From Bacteroidota bacterium (GTDB lineage: Bacteria; Bacteroidota; Bacteroidia; Chitinophagales; Chitinophagaceae): DNA of 24,722 nt. Numbering within the stretch: position 1 is the stretch's first letter; each line of letters opens with the position of its first letter. Under the pieces are notes generated by a model. That model was given only the letters and a program-made list of their open reading frames with translations. It ran no database searches and was not told where the DNA came from. This document shows positions 1 to 7,617 of this stretch, piece by piece. The stretch is taken from contig JAFAAT010000209.1 in NCBI GenBank assembly GCA_023426425.1, forward strand, positions 1 to 24,722. The letters are read 5' to 3'. Made by a program: the position numbers and the translations under genes.

Positions 1-109
1 ATTCCACATTATATTAGTGCCTTATTTACATTCCCTCCCTACATCTTCACGTTTTATTTCATTCAGAAGGCACGAATTTAAAAGTCTACCTTCATTAAAA
101 GTTTTTAAG

Positions 110-1216
110 TTGAGTTCAGTACAAAAATTACCCCTGGTAAAGTTCGCTCCCAGGAACGGTGTCGGTTTCTTCGACACTCTGAAGGCAAGAATTGACGAGT
201 ATTTCACTACCAACAATCTTCCAATGCATGGCACCTCCACTATGAAGTGGAAATCCGTCGCCATCATCTCCATGTACATCATACCTTACGGCCTCATGGT
301 CGCCGGCCTCGGCGCCTCCAACCTTTGGATCTTCTACGGCCTCTGGCTTCTCATGGGCATAGGTATGGTCGGCATCGGCTGCTCCGTCATGCACGATTCC
401 AATCACGACTCCTACTCCGGCTCCAAAGGCCTCAACAAATACCTCGGCAAGATTATTATCCTCGTCGGCGGATACGATGTCACCTGGCGCCTCCAGCACA
501 ACGTACTCCATCACACTTACACCAATATCGAAGGCCTCGACCACGATATAGACGCTGGCAACCTCCTGCGTTTCTCCCCACACTCCAAAAGGCTACCTTT
601 CCACCGCTTCCAGCATATCTACGCCTGGTTCCTGTATGGGCTCCTCACCTTCCAGTGGGCCACCATAAAAGACTTCCGTCAGGTCATGGAATACCACAAG
701 CTCGACCTCCTCAAAAAGGAAAAGCTCACTCTCAAAAAAGCACTCTTCCAGGTGGCTCTATACAAGGTCATCTATTACACCTTCATCTTCGCCATCCCCA
801 TGATCTTCGCTGGCGTAGCCTGGTACCACGTGCTCATAGCTTTCTTCCTCATGCACTTCCTCGCCGGCCTGGCTCTTTCCTGCATTTTCCAGCTGGCACA
901 CGTCATGGGCGAATGTGAGTTCCCCGAACCCAGCGACAACCGCAAAATGGAAAACAACTGGGCTGTCCACCAAATGATGAACACCGCAAACTTCGCCCCT
1001 CGCAGCAAAGTCCTCGGCTGGTTCATAGGCGGCCTAAACCACCAGGTCGAACACCACCTCTTCCCCTACATCTGCCACATCCACTACAAGAAAATCGCTC
1101 CCATAGTCAAACAAACCGCTAAGGAACATAACGTCCCCTACTACGAACAGCCTACCTTCTGGTCCGCACTCGTCGAACACGGACGCATGCTAAAGAAACT
1201 CGGTCAGGCCGACTAA
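110..1216 (+). CDS. Membrane fatty-acid (acyl-CoA type) desaturase
   Basis: This is an integral-membrane di-iron desaturase that introduces double bonds into fatty acyl chains. The three histidine boxes of the family are all present: HDSNH (H at residue 126, counted from a GTG at 17), HNVLHH (about 161-166) and HQVEHH (about 342-347). Hydrophobic stretches flank the first box and lie again at about residues 250-295, as expected for a four-helix membrane enzyme. The reading frame is open to the left edge of the window. The GTG at 17 would add about 31 residues that do not look like the family, so I prefer the TTG at 110, which gives a protein of about 368 residues; the start is uncertain. A strong terminator follows at once, so it is probably the last or only gene of its transcript. 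The exact substrate and double-bond position cannot be read from the sequence. Confidence 0.9.
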   Translation: MSSVQKLPLVKFAPRNGVGFFDTLKARIDEYFTTNNLPMHGTSTMKWKSVAIISMYIIPYGLMVAGLGASNLWIFYGLWLLMGIGMVGIGCSVMHDSNHDSYSGSKGLNKYLGKIIILVGGYDVTWRLQHNVLHHTYTNIEGLDHDIDAGNLLRFSPHSKRLPFHRFQHIYAWFLYGLLTFQWATIKDFRQVMEYHKLDLLKKEKLTLKKALFQVALYKVIYYTFIFAIPMIFAGVAWYHVLIAFFLMHFLAGLALSCIFQLAHVMGECEFPEPSDNRKMENNWAVHQMMNTANFAPRSKVLGWFIGGLNHQVEHHLFPYICHIHYKKIAPIVKQTAKEHNVPYYEQPTFWSALVEHGRMLKKLGQAD

Positions 1217-1222
1217 CATAGA

Positions 1223-1249
1223 AAGACCGCACTTCGCGGTCTTTTTTTT
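1223..1249 (+). terminator. Rho-independent terminator after the desaturase
   Basis: An 8-bp perfect stem (AAGACCGC / GCGGTCTT) with the loop ACTTC is followed by a run of T. It lies 7 bases after the desaturase stop codon. Confidence 0.9.
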
Positions 1250-1339
1250 CTATGCGTTCTTTCCGTTCCCAAGCCACAATACAATCACCTCCAACGAGTA
1301 AATTCATATTGTTACGGAATATAATACCACCTTTGAGTA

Positions 1340-1383
1340 AAAGGCGCGTAAAAGGCCTGCAATAGGCCTGCATATGGCCTCCC
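1340..1383. repeat. Tandem array of four 11-base units
   Basis: Four consecutive 11-mers are AAAGGCGCGTA, AAAGGCCTGCA, ATAGGCCTGCA and TATGGCCTCCC. The GGC triplets fall at 1343, 1354, 1365 and 1376, an exact 11-base period. The array lies just downstream of the minus-strand gene ending at 1393. The rest of the gap (1250-1339) shows no recognisable element. Confidence 0.75.
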
Positions 1384-1392
1384 CATATTCCC

Positions 1393-1800
1393 TCAATTCT
1401 TCCTCCTCATCCCCGCCAGGTAATGCCCAGCCAATGTCATCGGTATAAATACCAGCATACCCACAATCCTGAACCATATCGGGTGGGGCAGTAAAAACAG
1501 GTTCACTATCCCCGCCGTCATTAAAAACAATCCCGCTATATAGGCCGCCACCGGACTCCGACTCCCCGAAACCACCCTCGTCACAACCCCACACCCACAC
1601 GACCCGGCCGCCCAGCCCAATAGCATCACCACCAGCGCACCCACCGGCAATGCCTCCGCATGCGCCGACATGGCCTCATGATCCGCAGGGTCCAGCCCCA
1701 CTGGCAAAGGATACAGCATCTCTCCCACTTGCTCCGCTCCCATAAACACTCCCACCGCCACCAATATCCCAACCAGCGTACCTATTATCGTCCTTAACAT
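1393..1800 (-). CDS. Hypothetical four-helix membrane protein
   Basis: This small integral-membrane protein (about 135 residues) has four predicted membrane segments: the N-terminus (about 4-22), about 52-70 (containing a GSCGCG stretch), about 82-100 and about 106-125. Between the first two lies a loop with DPADHEAMSAHAEA. I know the general type as an unannotated Bacteroidota membrane protein and can give no function. The ATG at 1800 is preferred; a GTG two codons upstream (1806) is also possible. It lies only a few bases after the stop of the gene that precedes it on the same strand, so the two are probably co-transcribed. The coding strand is strikingly G-rich, giving many Val, Gly and Met residues, which follows the strand-composition bias of this end of the window. 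Confidence 0.7.
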   Translation of the reverse strand: MLRTIIGTLVGILVAVGVFMGAEQVGEMLYPLPVGLDPADHEAMSAHAEALPVGALVVMLLGWAAGSCGCGVVTRVVSGSRSPVAAYIAGLFLMTAGIVNLFLLPHPIWFRIVGMLVFIPMTLAGHYLAGMRRKN

Positions 1801-1808
1801 CTTCACTC

Positions 1809-2264
1809 TTATTGTTGTACTTCAATCAAATGCATCCGCCCCGGCAACTTCCTGATCTTCTTATTCCGCTTCTTCTCCTCATTAATATCTATCACCACCC
1901 CAGAGGTCCGCGCACAGAATTGCACTTGCTTGCCCAGACCCTGATAGCTCCTCGGCATCAGCAACCGGTACCTTATCGTATCCCTCGGCAACATCAGCTC
2001 AAACCTCCCTCCCGCAGGTTCCTTACCCGAAAGATAGACTAACACCCGCCCCTGCACACTGTCCCGCACCATCTCATACGACTGACACCCACCTTCTACC
2101 GCAGGCTTCTGCTGGTCAATATAATACACCGTGTCCTTCGAGGGATTATACAACAGTATCGTCACACACTGGTCATCACCCTTCACCTCCTGGAATGCTT
2201 GTATCTGCCCCTGAGACACCACCGGCACCAACACTGCCAACACCCACATCGCGCTCCGCAACAT
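1809..2264 (-). CDS. Hypothetical secreted protein
   Basis: The protein has a typical N-terminal signal peptide: from the internal Met whose codon begins at 2264, the sequence MLRSAMWVLAVLVPVVSQGQ ends in a plausible signal-peptidase site. The reading frame extends up to 2321 through a Met-rich stretch that looks less like a start. The mature part (about 130 residues) is beta-rich with no motif I recognise. It contains three cysteines, one in DDQC, one in GGCQSYE and one in FCART, and a basic stretch near the end (EEKKRNKKIRKLPGR). It is probably periplasmic or surface exposed. It lies directly upstream of the membrane protein at 1393-1800 and divergent from the nucleoid-associated protein gene. 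Function unknown. Confidence 0.65.
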   Translation of the reverse strand: MLRSAMWVLAVLVPVVSQGQIQAFQEVKGDDQCVTILLYNPSKDTVYYIDQQKPAVEGGCQSYEMVRDSVQGRVLVYLSGKEPAGGRFELMLPRDTIRYRLLMPRSYQGLGKQVQFCARTSGVVIDINEEKKRNKKIRKLPGRMHLIEVQQ

Positions 2265-2355
2265 ACTCACACCCACCAGCATCTGGTACATCCATATCAT
2301 GTTATTCTTCATCCATACCATCTTGAAAGGCTGTAAACAAAGATAGTTGTTCCAA

Positions 2356-2387
2356 TTGTTCCTCCACCCAACACTTTGCTAGCTTTG
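2356..2387 (+). promoter_or_regulatory. Bacteroidota-type promoter for the NdpA-like gene
   Basis: A TTG at 2356-2358 and an exact TAnnTTTG (TAGCTTTG, 2380-2387) are separated by 21 bases, the layout of the main sigma factor of Bacteroidota. The start codon follows 29 bases further on. Confidence 0.6.
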
Positions 2388-2416
2388 CCTGCCGTATTTT
2401 CGCCACCAGTATTATT

Positions 2417-3463
2417 ATGATCGTCATCTCCGAAGCCAGACTCCAGGCCCTCGCCACTCATTTCATCGGTAACAAAGCCGCAGGCGGCTCCCTCCAGCTC
2501 ACCAAAGAACTCGTCAACATAGAAGACGAAACTCTAAACACCACCCTGCGCTCCTGGTTCCTCACCGCCTTCCAGAACACCGAATCCTATAACTTCTGGC
2601 ACCCCACCGACATCGCACTCAACGAACTAAAACACTACGCAGACGAAATCTTCTCCGCCCCCGACGATCTCCTGCTCCACAGCATCTCCATCGCCCGCCA
2701 CCTGTTCGACATCACCGACCACCCCAATATCAAAGACGGAGAGCTCCACATAGCCTACCTCCGCGATCTCCATGTCGATCAGTTTATGGTCGATGCCATA
2801 GGCATCTATAAATCAGAATCCAAAGACACTTTTCTCAAGATCACCGAAGGAAAGGACTCCTTCTCCATCCATACCGACGAAGGCATCAACCCCGGCAAGC
2901 CCGATAAGGCCTGCCTCATCCTCAACATCGATCAGGAGCTCGGCTACCGCGTCATGGTCATCGACCGCACCAACAAAGGAGAGGAAGCCCAGTTCTGGAA
3001 AGATAAATTCCTCAAGATCCGCGCCGCCGCCGACGAATTCCACGCCACCACCGACTACCTCAGCATGTATAAGAATTACGTAGTCGAGCAGATCCCCGGC
3101 GAGTTTGAGGTAACCCGCGTCGAACAGATAGACCTGCTTAACAAGTCGGTGCAGTACTTCAAAAAAAACGAGCAGTTCAACAAACAGGAGTTCGAAGAGG
3201 AAGTTCTCCAGATCCCTGAAGTCATCGAGTCCTTCCGCAAATTCGAGCAGCAATACACCTCCGAACGCGAACTAAGCTTTGATGAAGAGTTCGGCATCTC
3301 CGGCACTGCAGTAAAGAAACAGTCCCGGGTATTCAAGAGCGTCCTCAAGCTCGATAAAAACTTCCACGTCTACATCCACGGCAACAAAGATCTTATCGAG
3401 AAGGGCTACGACGCAGCCATGGGTATGAACTATTACAAGATCTATTTCGAGGAAGAAACCTGA
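2417..3463 (+). CDS. Nucleoid-associated protein, NdpA/YejK (NA37) family
   Basis: The 348-residue soluble protein resembles the Bacteroidota branch of the NA37 (YejK/NdpA) nucleoid-associated family across its whole length. Typical features are the N-terminal HFIGNKAAGG region, the HLFDITDHPNIKDGEL segment (about residues 94-110), an HVDQFMVDAIGIYKSE core strand at about 119-134, and a C-terminal YKIYFEE. The family is known to bind the nucleoid in Escherichia coli; its molecular role remains poorly defined. The length fits the family and the start ATG is preceded by a good promoter. The gene stands alone, divergent from the secreted-protein gene. There are no membrane segments. The + strand is very C-rich here, with many codons ending in C. 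Confidence 0.85.
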   Translation: MIVISEARLQALATHFIGNKAAGGSLQLTKELVNIEDETLNTTLRSWFLTAFQNTESYNFWHPTDIALNELKHYADEIFSAPDDLLLHSISIARHLFDITDHPNIKDGELHIAYLRDLHVDQFMVDAIGIYKSESKDTFLKITEGKDSFSIHTDEGINPGKPDKACLILNIDQELGYRVMVIDRTNKGEEAQFWKDKFLKIRAAADEFHATTDYLSMYKNYVVEQIPGEFEVTRVEQIDLLNKSVQYFKKNEQFNKQEFEEEVLQIPEVIESFRKFEQQYTSERELSFDEEFGISGTAVKKQSRVFKSVLKLDKNFHVYIHGNKDLIEKGYDAAMGMNYYKIYFEEET

Positions 3464-3616
3464 TGGGTGGGGCATTCACACGCAACATGCATCTCAGAGC
3501 CCCGAATCCCTTCCATGGCCTTTCCGCTGATTCTCTTTGCGTTATCTGACATTGAGATATTTTGGCTTAAGGCTGGCATAAAAATATAACAGTTGAGTAC
3601 GGACATTTAAACCTAC

Positions 3617-4525
3617 ATGATGAAAACTGTATTTTTTTGCCTGGCATTAGCTTCATTACCTCATTTGCTTTCCGCGCAGGATGCTTCCTCAATAGAACAG
3701 CCCCTTTTGGCAAAAGCCGAACTCAGGTTCGCACCCGAACCCCCAGCCCCCCAGGACGCTGAAATCCCCTCCGACCGGGTCTACCAGTTCAACTGGAAGG
3801 TAGATGCCCCCGTCACAGCCGTCGGTGCGCTCTGGTCGGCCTATGCCTTCACCAAGATCTACGACAAACCATCCTCCTCTCTCGCCGAAATAGAAGCCCT
3901 CGACAAGAACGACATCAATGGCTTCGACCGCTGGGCAGCCGGCATGGACGATGACAACATCGACAAGTCCAGTGACTATTTGTTCTATGGTGTCATGCCA
4001 CTACCAGTAGTACTTTTCGCAGACAAACACATCCGCAAGGACGCAGCCAAGATTGGTATGCTCTACCTCGAAACTTTTGCTATCACAGGCGCACTCTATA
4101 CCGGCTCTACCTATTTCACAAACCGCTATCGCCCCGAAACCTATAATGAAAACAAACCCGCCTGGGATAAACTCGGCGGCGGCTACAAAAATTCATTCTT
4201 CGCCGGCCACGTCGCCGTGGTAGGTACCGCCACCTTCTTCACTGCCAAGGTCTTTGCCGATTATCATCCGGAAAGCAAATTGAAATGGGTATTTTATGGT
4301 GCCGCCGCTGCCGCAACAGGCACTATGGTCTACATGCGCCATAAAGCTGGCAAGCATTTCCCCTCGGACCTCGTCGTAGGAACCGCAGTAGGCGTCCTCT
4401 CAGGTATCCTCGTACCTCATTTCCACAAGGTCAACCGCGGCGAAGACCGCGCCTGGCGCCTCTCTCCCTCCGTCGATCCCTACGGCGGTGGCTATGGCCT
4501 GGGCTTCACCTACAAATTCAAATAG
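3617..4525 (+). CDS. PAP2-family phosphatase with signal peptide
   Basis: This is an envelope phosphatase of the type 2 phosphatidic-acid phosphatase family, acting on lipid phosphates or polyprenyl pyrophosphates. A signal peptide (about residues 1-20, ending LLSA-Q) is followed by a linker and a helical domain. The three catalytic blocks are visible in order: RYRP (R172-P173), SFFAGH (H198) and RHKAGKHFPSD (R241, H247, D251, matching Rx5Hx3D). Two positions are unusual: the Lys that normally begins KxxxxxxRP is Thr, and the PSGH block reads FAGH with Ala in place of Ser. The catalytic His and Arg/Asp residues remain. ATG occurs at 3617 and again at 3620; either could be the start. A terminator follows 15 bases after the stop. 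The gap 3464-3616 in front shows no clear promoter or other element. Confidence 0.85.
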   Translation: MMKTVFFCLALASLPHLLSAQDASSIEQPLLAKAELRFAPEPPAPQDAEIPSDRVYQFNWKVDAPVTAVGALWSAYAFTKIYDKPSSSLAEIEALDKNDINGFDRWAAGMDDDNIDKSSDYLFYGVMPLPVVLFADKHIRKDAAKIGMLYLETFAITGALYTGSTYFTNRYRPETYNENKPAWDKLGGGYKNSFFAGHVAVVGTATFFTAKVFADYHPESKLKWVFYGAAAAATGTMVYMRHKAGKHFPSDLVVGTAVGVLSGILVPHFHKVNRGEDRAWRLSPSVDPYGGGYGLGFTYKFK

Positions 4526-4540
4526 CCCAACGAAACTTAA

Positions 4541-4578
4541 AAACGATAAATGCTGCCCTGTTGCAGCATTTATCGTTT
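4541..4578. terminator. Bidirectional terminator between convergent genes
   Basis: A perfect 16-bp inverted repeat (AAACGATAAATGCTGC and its complement) has the 6-base loop CCTGTT. The T run is better in the minus direction (CGTTTTTAAG). It lies between the PAP2 gene and the convergent acylphosphatase gene and can serve both. Confidence 0.85.
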
Positions 4579-4657
4579 ATCTATTCTTCCAAAATCGTTA
4601 CCAGGAATCTATTAATAGCGCCGGGTGTTCTGAATGTCAAACGATTCCGCTCTATCA

Positions 4658-4927
4658 TCACCTAAACACCTGAAACCCCTCAAACTCCTGCTCCTTCACC
4701 TCGGTCACTATCACGTCCGCTACCCGCGCCAGTATCGGCCCCTTCCTGCACCACTCAATAAACTCCTTTGTCTTCTCCTCCTCACCCGTAACCATCGCTT
4801 CCACACTACCATCACTGTTATTCTGTACCCACCCCCGCACGCCAAGTCTTACAGCTTCCTTTCGCGCTGATTCACGATAGAAAACTCCCTGCACTTTTCC
4901 CTTGATTATCAGGTGGTAAGTCGGCAT
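4658..4927 (-). CDS. acyP: Acylphosphatase
   Basis: This 89-residue cytoplasmic enzyme hydrolyses carboxyl-phosphate bonds in acyl phosphates. The family signature GKVQGVFYR gives the phosphate-binding Arg at residue 18, and GWVQNNSDGSVE gives the catalytic Asn at 36. The spacing of 18 residues between them equals that of the well-studied acylphosphatases. The ATG at 4927 is chosen because it starts directly at the conserved MPTYHLIIKG and lies one base after the stop codon of the upstream epimerase gene (TAG-T-ATG). It is the last gene of the aminotransferase-epimerase operon and is followed by the bidirectional terminator. Its presence in a sugar-modification operon is probably only transcriptional company; I see no mechanistic link. 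Confidence 0.92.
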   Translation of the reverse strand: MPTYHLIIKGKVQGVFYRESARKEAVRLGVRGWVQNNSDGSVEAMVTGEEEKTKEFIEWCRKGPILARVADVIVTEVKEQEFEGFQVFR

Positions 4928-4928
4928 A

Positions 4929-5480
4929 CTAAAAACCAGAGTTGGTGTGCTCAAACAACGGCTGGTTCAGATCCTTCTCAGATACAATCGCTTCTTCTAC
5001 CGGAATCTTCCAGTCAATTCCCAGCGCAGGATCATTAAAAAGCACGCCGCCTTCATCTTCCCTGCTATAGTAATCGTCGCATTTATAGAACACCTCGGCT
5101 GTCTCACTCACAACCGCATAGCCATGTGCAAAGCCCCCCGGCACCAGGAACTGCTTCTTATTCTCCGCAGATAGCATTATTCCATACCACTCCCCATAGG
5201 TGGGTGACTGGCTTCGAAGGTCCACCACCACATCCCAGATCGCCCCTTCCAGGACTTTCACCAGCTTCGTCTGGGCTCGCGGATTTCTCTGATAATGCAA
5301 CCCCCTCAGCACATTTTTAGTCGATCGCGCCTGGTTGTCCTGAACAAAATTGATATCTAATCCTGTAGCCTCCCGGAAGACTTTTTGATTATAGCTCTCA
5401 TAGAAATAGCCCCGCGCATCAGTCAACACTTTAGGCTCTATTATCAGCAAACCCTCAATCGGTGTGGTATTTACTTTCAT
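4929..5480 (-). CDS. rfbC: dTDP-4-dehydrorhamnose 3,5-epimerase (RmlC type)
   Basis: This cupin-fold epimerase of 183 residues acts on dTDP-4-keto-6-deoxyglucose in the synthesis of dTDP-L-rhamnose or related deoxysugars. The catalytic His (LRGLHYQ, H62), the conserved FVQDNQARS strand and the catalytic Tyr (EVFYKCDDYY, Y132) are all present, as is the PGGFAHGY segment at about 114-121. The length matches the family. The start is one base after the stop of the aminotransferase gene (TAG-T-ATG), so translation is probably coupled. The other genes of the rhamnose pathway (rmlA, rmlB, rmlD) are not in the window. The enzyme may serve a different 3,5-epimerised keto-sugar, given the aminotransferase beside it. 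Confidence 0.92.
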   Translation of the reverse strand: MKVNTTPIEGLLIIEPKVLTDARGYFYESYNQKVFREATGLDINFVQDNQARSTKNVLRGLHYQRNPRAQTKLVKVLEGAIWDVVVDLRSQSPTYGEWYGIMLSAENKKQFLVPGGFAHGYAVVSETAEVFYKCDDYYSREDEGGVLFNDPALGIDWKIPVEEAIVSEKDLNQPLFEHTNSGF

Positions 5481-5481
5481 A

Positions 5482-6621
5482 CTATCTGCTCAATTCATCA
5501 ACAACTTCAAGAAAATTCCTGCAAATGTGAGCCAGTTCCTCTTCTGTGAGCTCAGTATGAATCGGAAGTGATATTACCCTGTCCTGAAGGTACTCCGTCA
5601 CCGGTAATTCAAATTCACTGCCTCCAAGCTCCTTAAACATGTTCTGCTTATGGCTGGGCACTGGATAATAAATCATCGTAGGAATATTCCGCTCCGCCAT
5701 CTTCTGCACTACCGCATCCCTGTTCACGCCTTCCAGCTGCAGGGTGTACTGATGAAACACATGATAGCTATAATCCGGTCTGTAGGGTGTAATAATCTTG
5801 TCATTACCCGCAAATGCTTTGTCATAATAGGCAGCAGCAGCCCTTCTTGCACTGCAGTATTCGTCCAGCTTCCTCAGCTTTATCCTCAATACCGCCGCCT
5901 GTATCGTATCCAGCCTGCTATTACAACCCACCACCTCATGATAATACCGCGTCTTCTGCCCATGGTTAGCCACCATCCTTAACTGCTCAGCCAATGCATC
6001 ATCATTCGTAAAAATTGCCCCGCCGTCACCATAACAGCCCAGGTTCTTAGAAGGGAAAAATGAGGTACATCCCACTAAGCCCATCGCACCTGTCTTCTTT
6101 TTGCTATCGTCAGGAAAAGTATAGCTACCTCCAATGGCCTGTGCATTATCTTCAATCACAGGAATACCATGCTCCTTTGCCACAGCCAGCAAGGGTTCCA
6201 TATTTACTGCCTGCCCATAAAGATGCACCGGTATGATCGCTTTGGTATTCGGTGTGATTGCCTGCTTCAGGCTCTCAATGTTCATGGTATAGGTGTCCTT
6301 ATCCACATCCACAAACACTGGTTTTAGCCTCAGCAATGCCACCACTTCCACAGTAGCTATATAGGTAAAAGAAGGAGTGATCACTTCATCTCCGGGCTTC
6401 AGTCCCAAAGCCATCAAGGCTATCTGCAGCGCATCTGTGCCATTCGCACAGGGTATTACATGTTTTACATCCAGGTACTCAGCAAGTTCATTAGCAAATG
6501 CCGACACATCAGGCCCATTAATAAACGCAGTAGAATCTATCACATTTTGAATGGCGACGTCCACCTCTTCTTTGATCTTCTTGTACTGGCGTTTTAAATC
6601 CACCATCTGGATCTGCTGCAT
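5482..6621 (-). CDS. DegT/DnrJ/EryC1/StrS-family PLP aminotransferase
   Basis: This 379-residue PLP-dependent enzyme transfers an amino group to a nucleotide-linked keto-sugar, normally for surface polysaccharide or glycan building. The PLP-binding Lys is K192 in FFPSKNLGCYGDGG, the ring-stacking/Asp block is IEDNAQAIGG (D158), and the N-terminal NGTDALQIAL cofactor loop is present (about residues 60-69). The fold is complete to the C-terminal ISLPIHTELTEEE block. Start at 6621 (MQQIQMVDLKRQYKK); a Met five codons in (6606) is also possible. It is the first gene of a three-gene operon with the epimerase and acylphosphatase and is driven by a good promoter. The family includes 3-keto and 4-keto sugar aminotransferases; the sequence alone does not decide which. 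A single DnaA-box-like sequence (6299-6307) lies in the gene and is probably chance. Confidence 0.9.
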   Translation of the reverse strand: MQQIQMVDLKRQYKKIKEEVDVAIQNVIDSTAFINGPDVSAFANELAEYLDVKHVIPCANGTDALQIALMALGLKPGDEVITPSFTYIATVEVVALLRLKPVFVDVDKDTYTMNIESLKQAITPNTKAIIPVHLYGQAVNMEPLLAVAKEHGIPVIEDNAQAIGGSYTFPDDSKKKTGAMGLVGCTSFFPSKNLGCYGDGGAIFTNDDALAEQLRMVANHGQKTRYYHEVVGCNSRLDTIQAAVLRIKLRKLDEYCSARRAAAAYYDKAFAGNDKIITPYRPDYSYHVFHQYTLQLEGVNRDAVVQKMAERNIPTMIYYPVPSHKQNMFKELGGSEFELPVTEYLQDRVISLPIHTELTEEELAHICRNFLEVVDELSR

Positions 6622-6643
6622 GTATGCCCGTTTTTTAAGGCTG

Positions 6644-6674
6644 CAAACCTACAATTTTTTAATGCGGCGGACAA
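6644..6674 (-). promoter_or_regulatory. Promoter of the aminotransferase-epimerase-acylphosphatase operon
   Basis: On the minus strand, TAGGTTTG (6651-6644) is an exact TAnnTTTG element with TTG (6674-6672) 20 bases upstream. The aminotransferase start codon is 22 bases downstream. Confidence 0.6.
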
Positions 6675-6736
6675 TGAAATTTCCACTCCCGGGTTCTGAC
6701 ATTTCATTACCCCGCAGTTTTTAAATGCCATCAAAC

Positions 6737-6813
6737 ACAATTAACAACTGACAATTGACCATTGACAATTGACCATTGACAATTAACAATTGACCATTGA
6801 CAATTATCAATTA
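6737..6813. repeat. Heptamer tandem array (11 units)
   Basis: Eleven consecutive 7-mers built on ACAATTG, ACCATTG and ACAATTA run from 6737 to 6813. Several form the 14-base higher unit ACAATTGACCATTG (6751, 6765, 6786). Many units contain or create the palindrome CAATTG. The array fills the gap between the divergent aminotransferase operon and the barrel protein gene at 6844. Confidence 0.85.
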
Positions 6814-6831
6814 CAAAACCTCCAATCCCTT

Positions 6832-6839
6832 TATCTTTA
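6832..6839 (+). promoter_or_regulatory. Possible -7 element before the barrel-protein gene
   Basis: TATCTTTA resembles TAnnTTTG with the last base changed. It lies just 4 bases before the ATG at 6844, so the leader would be extremely short. The upstream TTG would fall inside the heptamer array. Weak evidence. Confidence 0.3.
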
Positions 6840-6843
6840 CATC

Positions 6844-7617
6844 ATGAATAGATTGCTGACTCTCTTCGTCCTCCTGTTTGGCGCTGTTACTGACACCTCT
6901 GCTCAGGATGATCTCTTCGGTAATACGAAAAAGGAGCCCCGCAAAGGGTTTGTAATCTCAGTAAACGGAAACTTCGATATCCCCGCAGCAGATATGGCTG
7001 AACGTTTTGGCCTTAGCTACAGGATCGGTCCCTCTGTGTTTTATAAATTCAAGTCCAACTGGATTGTCGGAACAAAATTCGACTTCATTTTTGGTAATGA
7101 CATCAAAGAGGAAGGTTTCCTGTCTAACCTATTGGATGACAGGGGCACGGTCATAGCTGAAAATGGTTCCCGTACTAACTTTGGCAGACTCGAAAGGGGA
7201 TACATGGCAGGCTTACAGGTCGGGAAAATCCTGAACTTCTCAAAAACCAACAGCGACAACGGTCTTTTACTGCTTACCACCGCAGGCTTTATGCAACACA
7301 AGATTTTCATTGCTACCGAAAGAGCTAACGGTGAGCTTCCTCAGTTTAGCGGCGACTACAGAAAAGGATATGACCGCCTGAGCAACGGAATATTTGTAGA
7401 ACAGTTCGTAGGCTATATCCACTTTTCGGAAAGCGGCTTCGTAAACTTCAAAATTGGATTCGATGTAGTCGCAGGTTTTAACAAGGGGCGCAGAGACTTC
7501 CTCTATGACATCCAAAAACCAGGCACCGACTCGCGTCTCGACATCCTCTACGGTGTCAGAGGCAGCTGGTTCATTCCGATCTTCCGTAGGAAATCAGAAG
7601 AATACTTCTTCCAGTAA
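6844..7617 (+). CDS. Hypothetical outer-membrane beta-barrel protein
   Basis: This 257-residue exported protein has a clear signal peptide (MNRLLTLFVLLFGAVTDTSAQ). The body consists of alternating hydrophobic/aromatic strands (GFVISVNGNFD, YRIGPSVFYKF, NWIVGTKFDFIFG, FVNFKIGFDVVAGF, LDILYGVRGSWFIPIF), as in small Bacteroidota outer-membrane barrels. It ends in EEYFFQ, with aromatics at the C-terminus. The ATG at 6844 is chosen over upstream in-frame starts because it begins the signal peptide; the upstream extension would be translated from the heptamer repeat. Its stop codon TAA (7615-7617) abuts the stop codon of the convergent next gene with no base between. Specific function unknown. Confidence 0.75.
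   Translation: MNRLLTLFVLLFGAVTDTSAQDDLFGNTKKEPRKGFVISVNGNFDIPAADMAERFGLSYRIGPSVFYKFKSNWIVGTKFDFIFGNDIKEEGFLSNLLDDRGTVIAENGSRTNFGRLERGYMAGLQVGKILNFSKTNSDNGLLLLTTAGFMQHKIFIATERANGELPQFSGDYRKGYDRLSNGIFVEQFVGYIHFSESGFVNFKIGFDVVAGFNKGRRDFLYDIQKPGTDSRLDILYGVRGSWFIPIFRRKSEEYFFQ

Noticed and set aside
247..918. 223-codon plus-strand frame inside the desaturase gene
   Set aside because: Arg/His/Pro-rich translation of a C-rich region in the wrong frame; the desaturase frame has all histidine boxes.
2813..3253. 146-codon minus-strand frame opposite the NdpA-like gene
   Set aside because: Biased translation of the complementary strand; no domain, and the plus-strand gene is complete here.
6299..6307. 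DnaA box TTATCCACA as evidence of a replication origin
   Set aside because: Single match inside a coding gene with no cluster of further boxes and no dnaA gene nearby.
6790..6843. N-terminal extension of the barrel protein from an upstream start
   Set aside because: It would be translated from the heptamer array and would bury the signal peptide; the ATG at 6844 begins a clean signal sequence.
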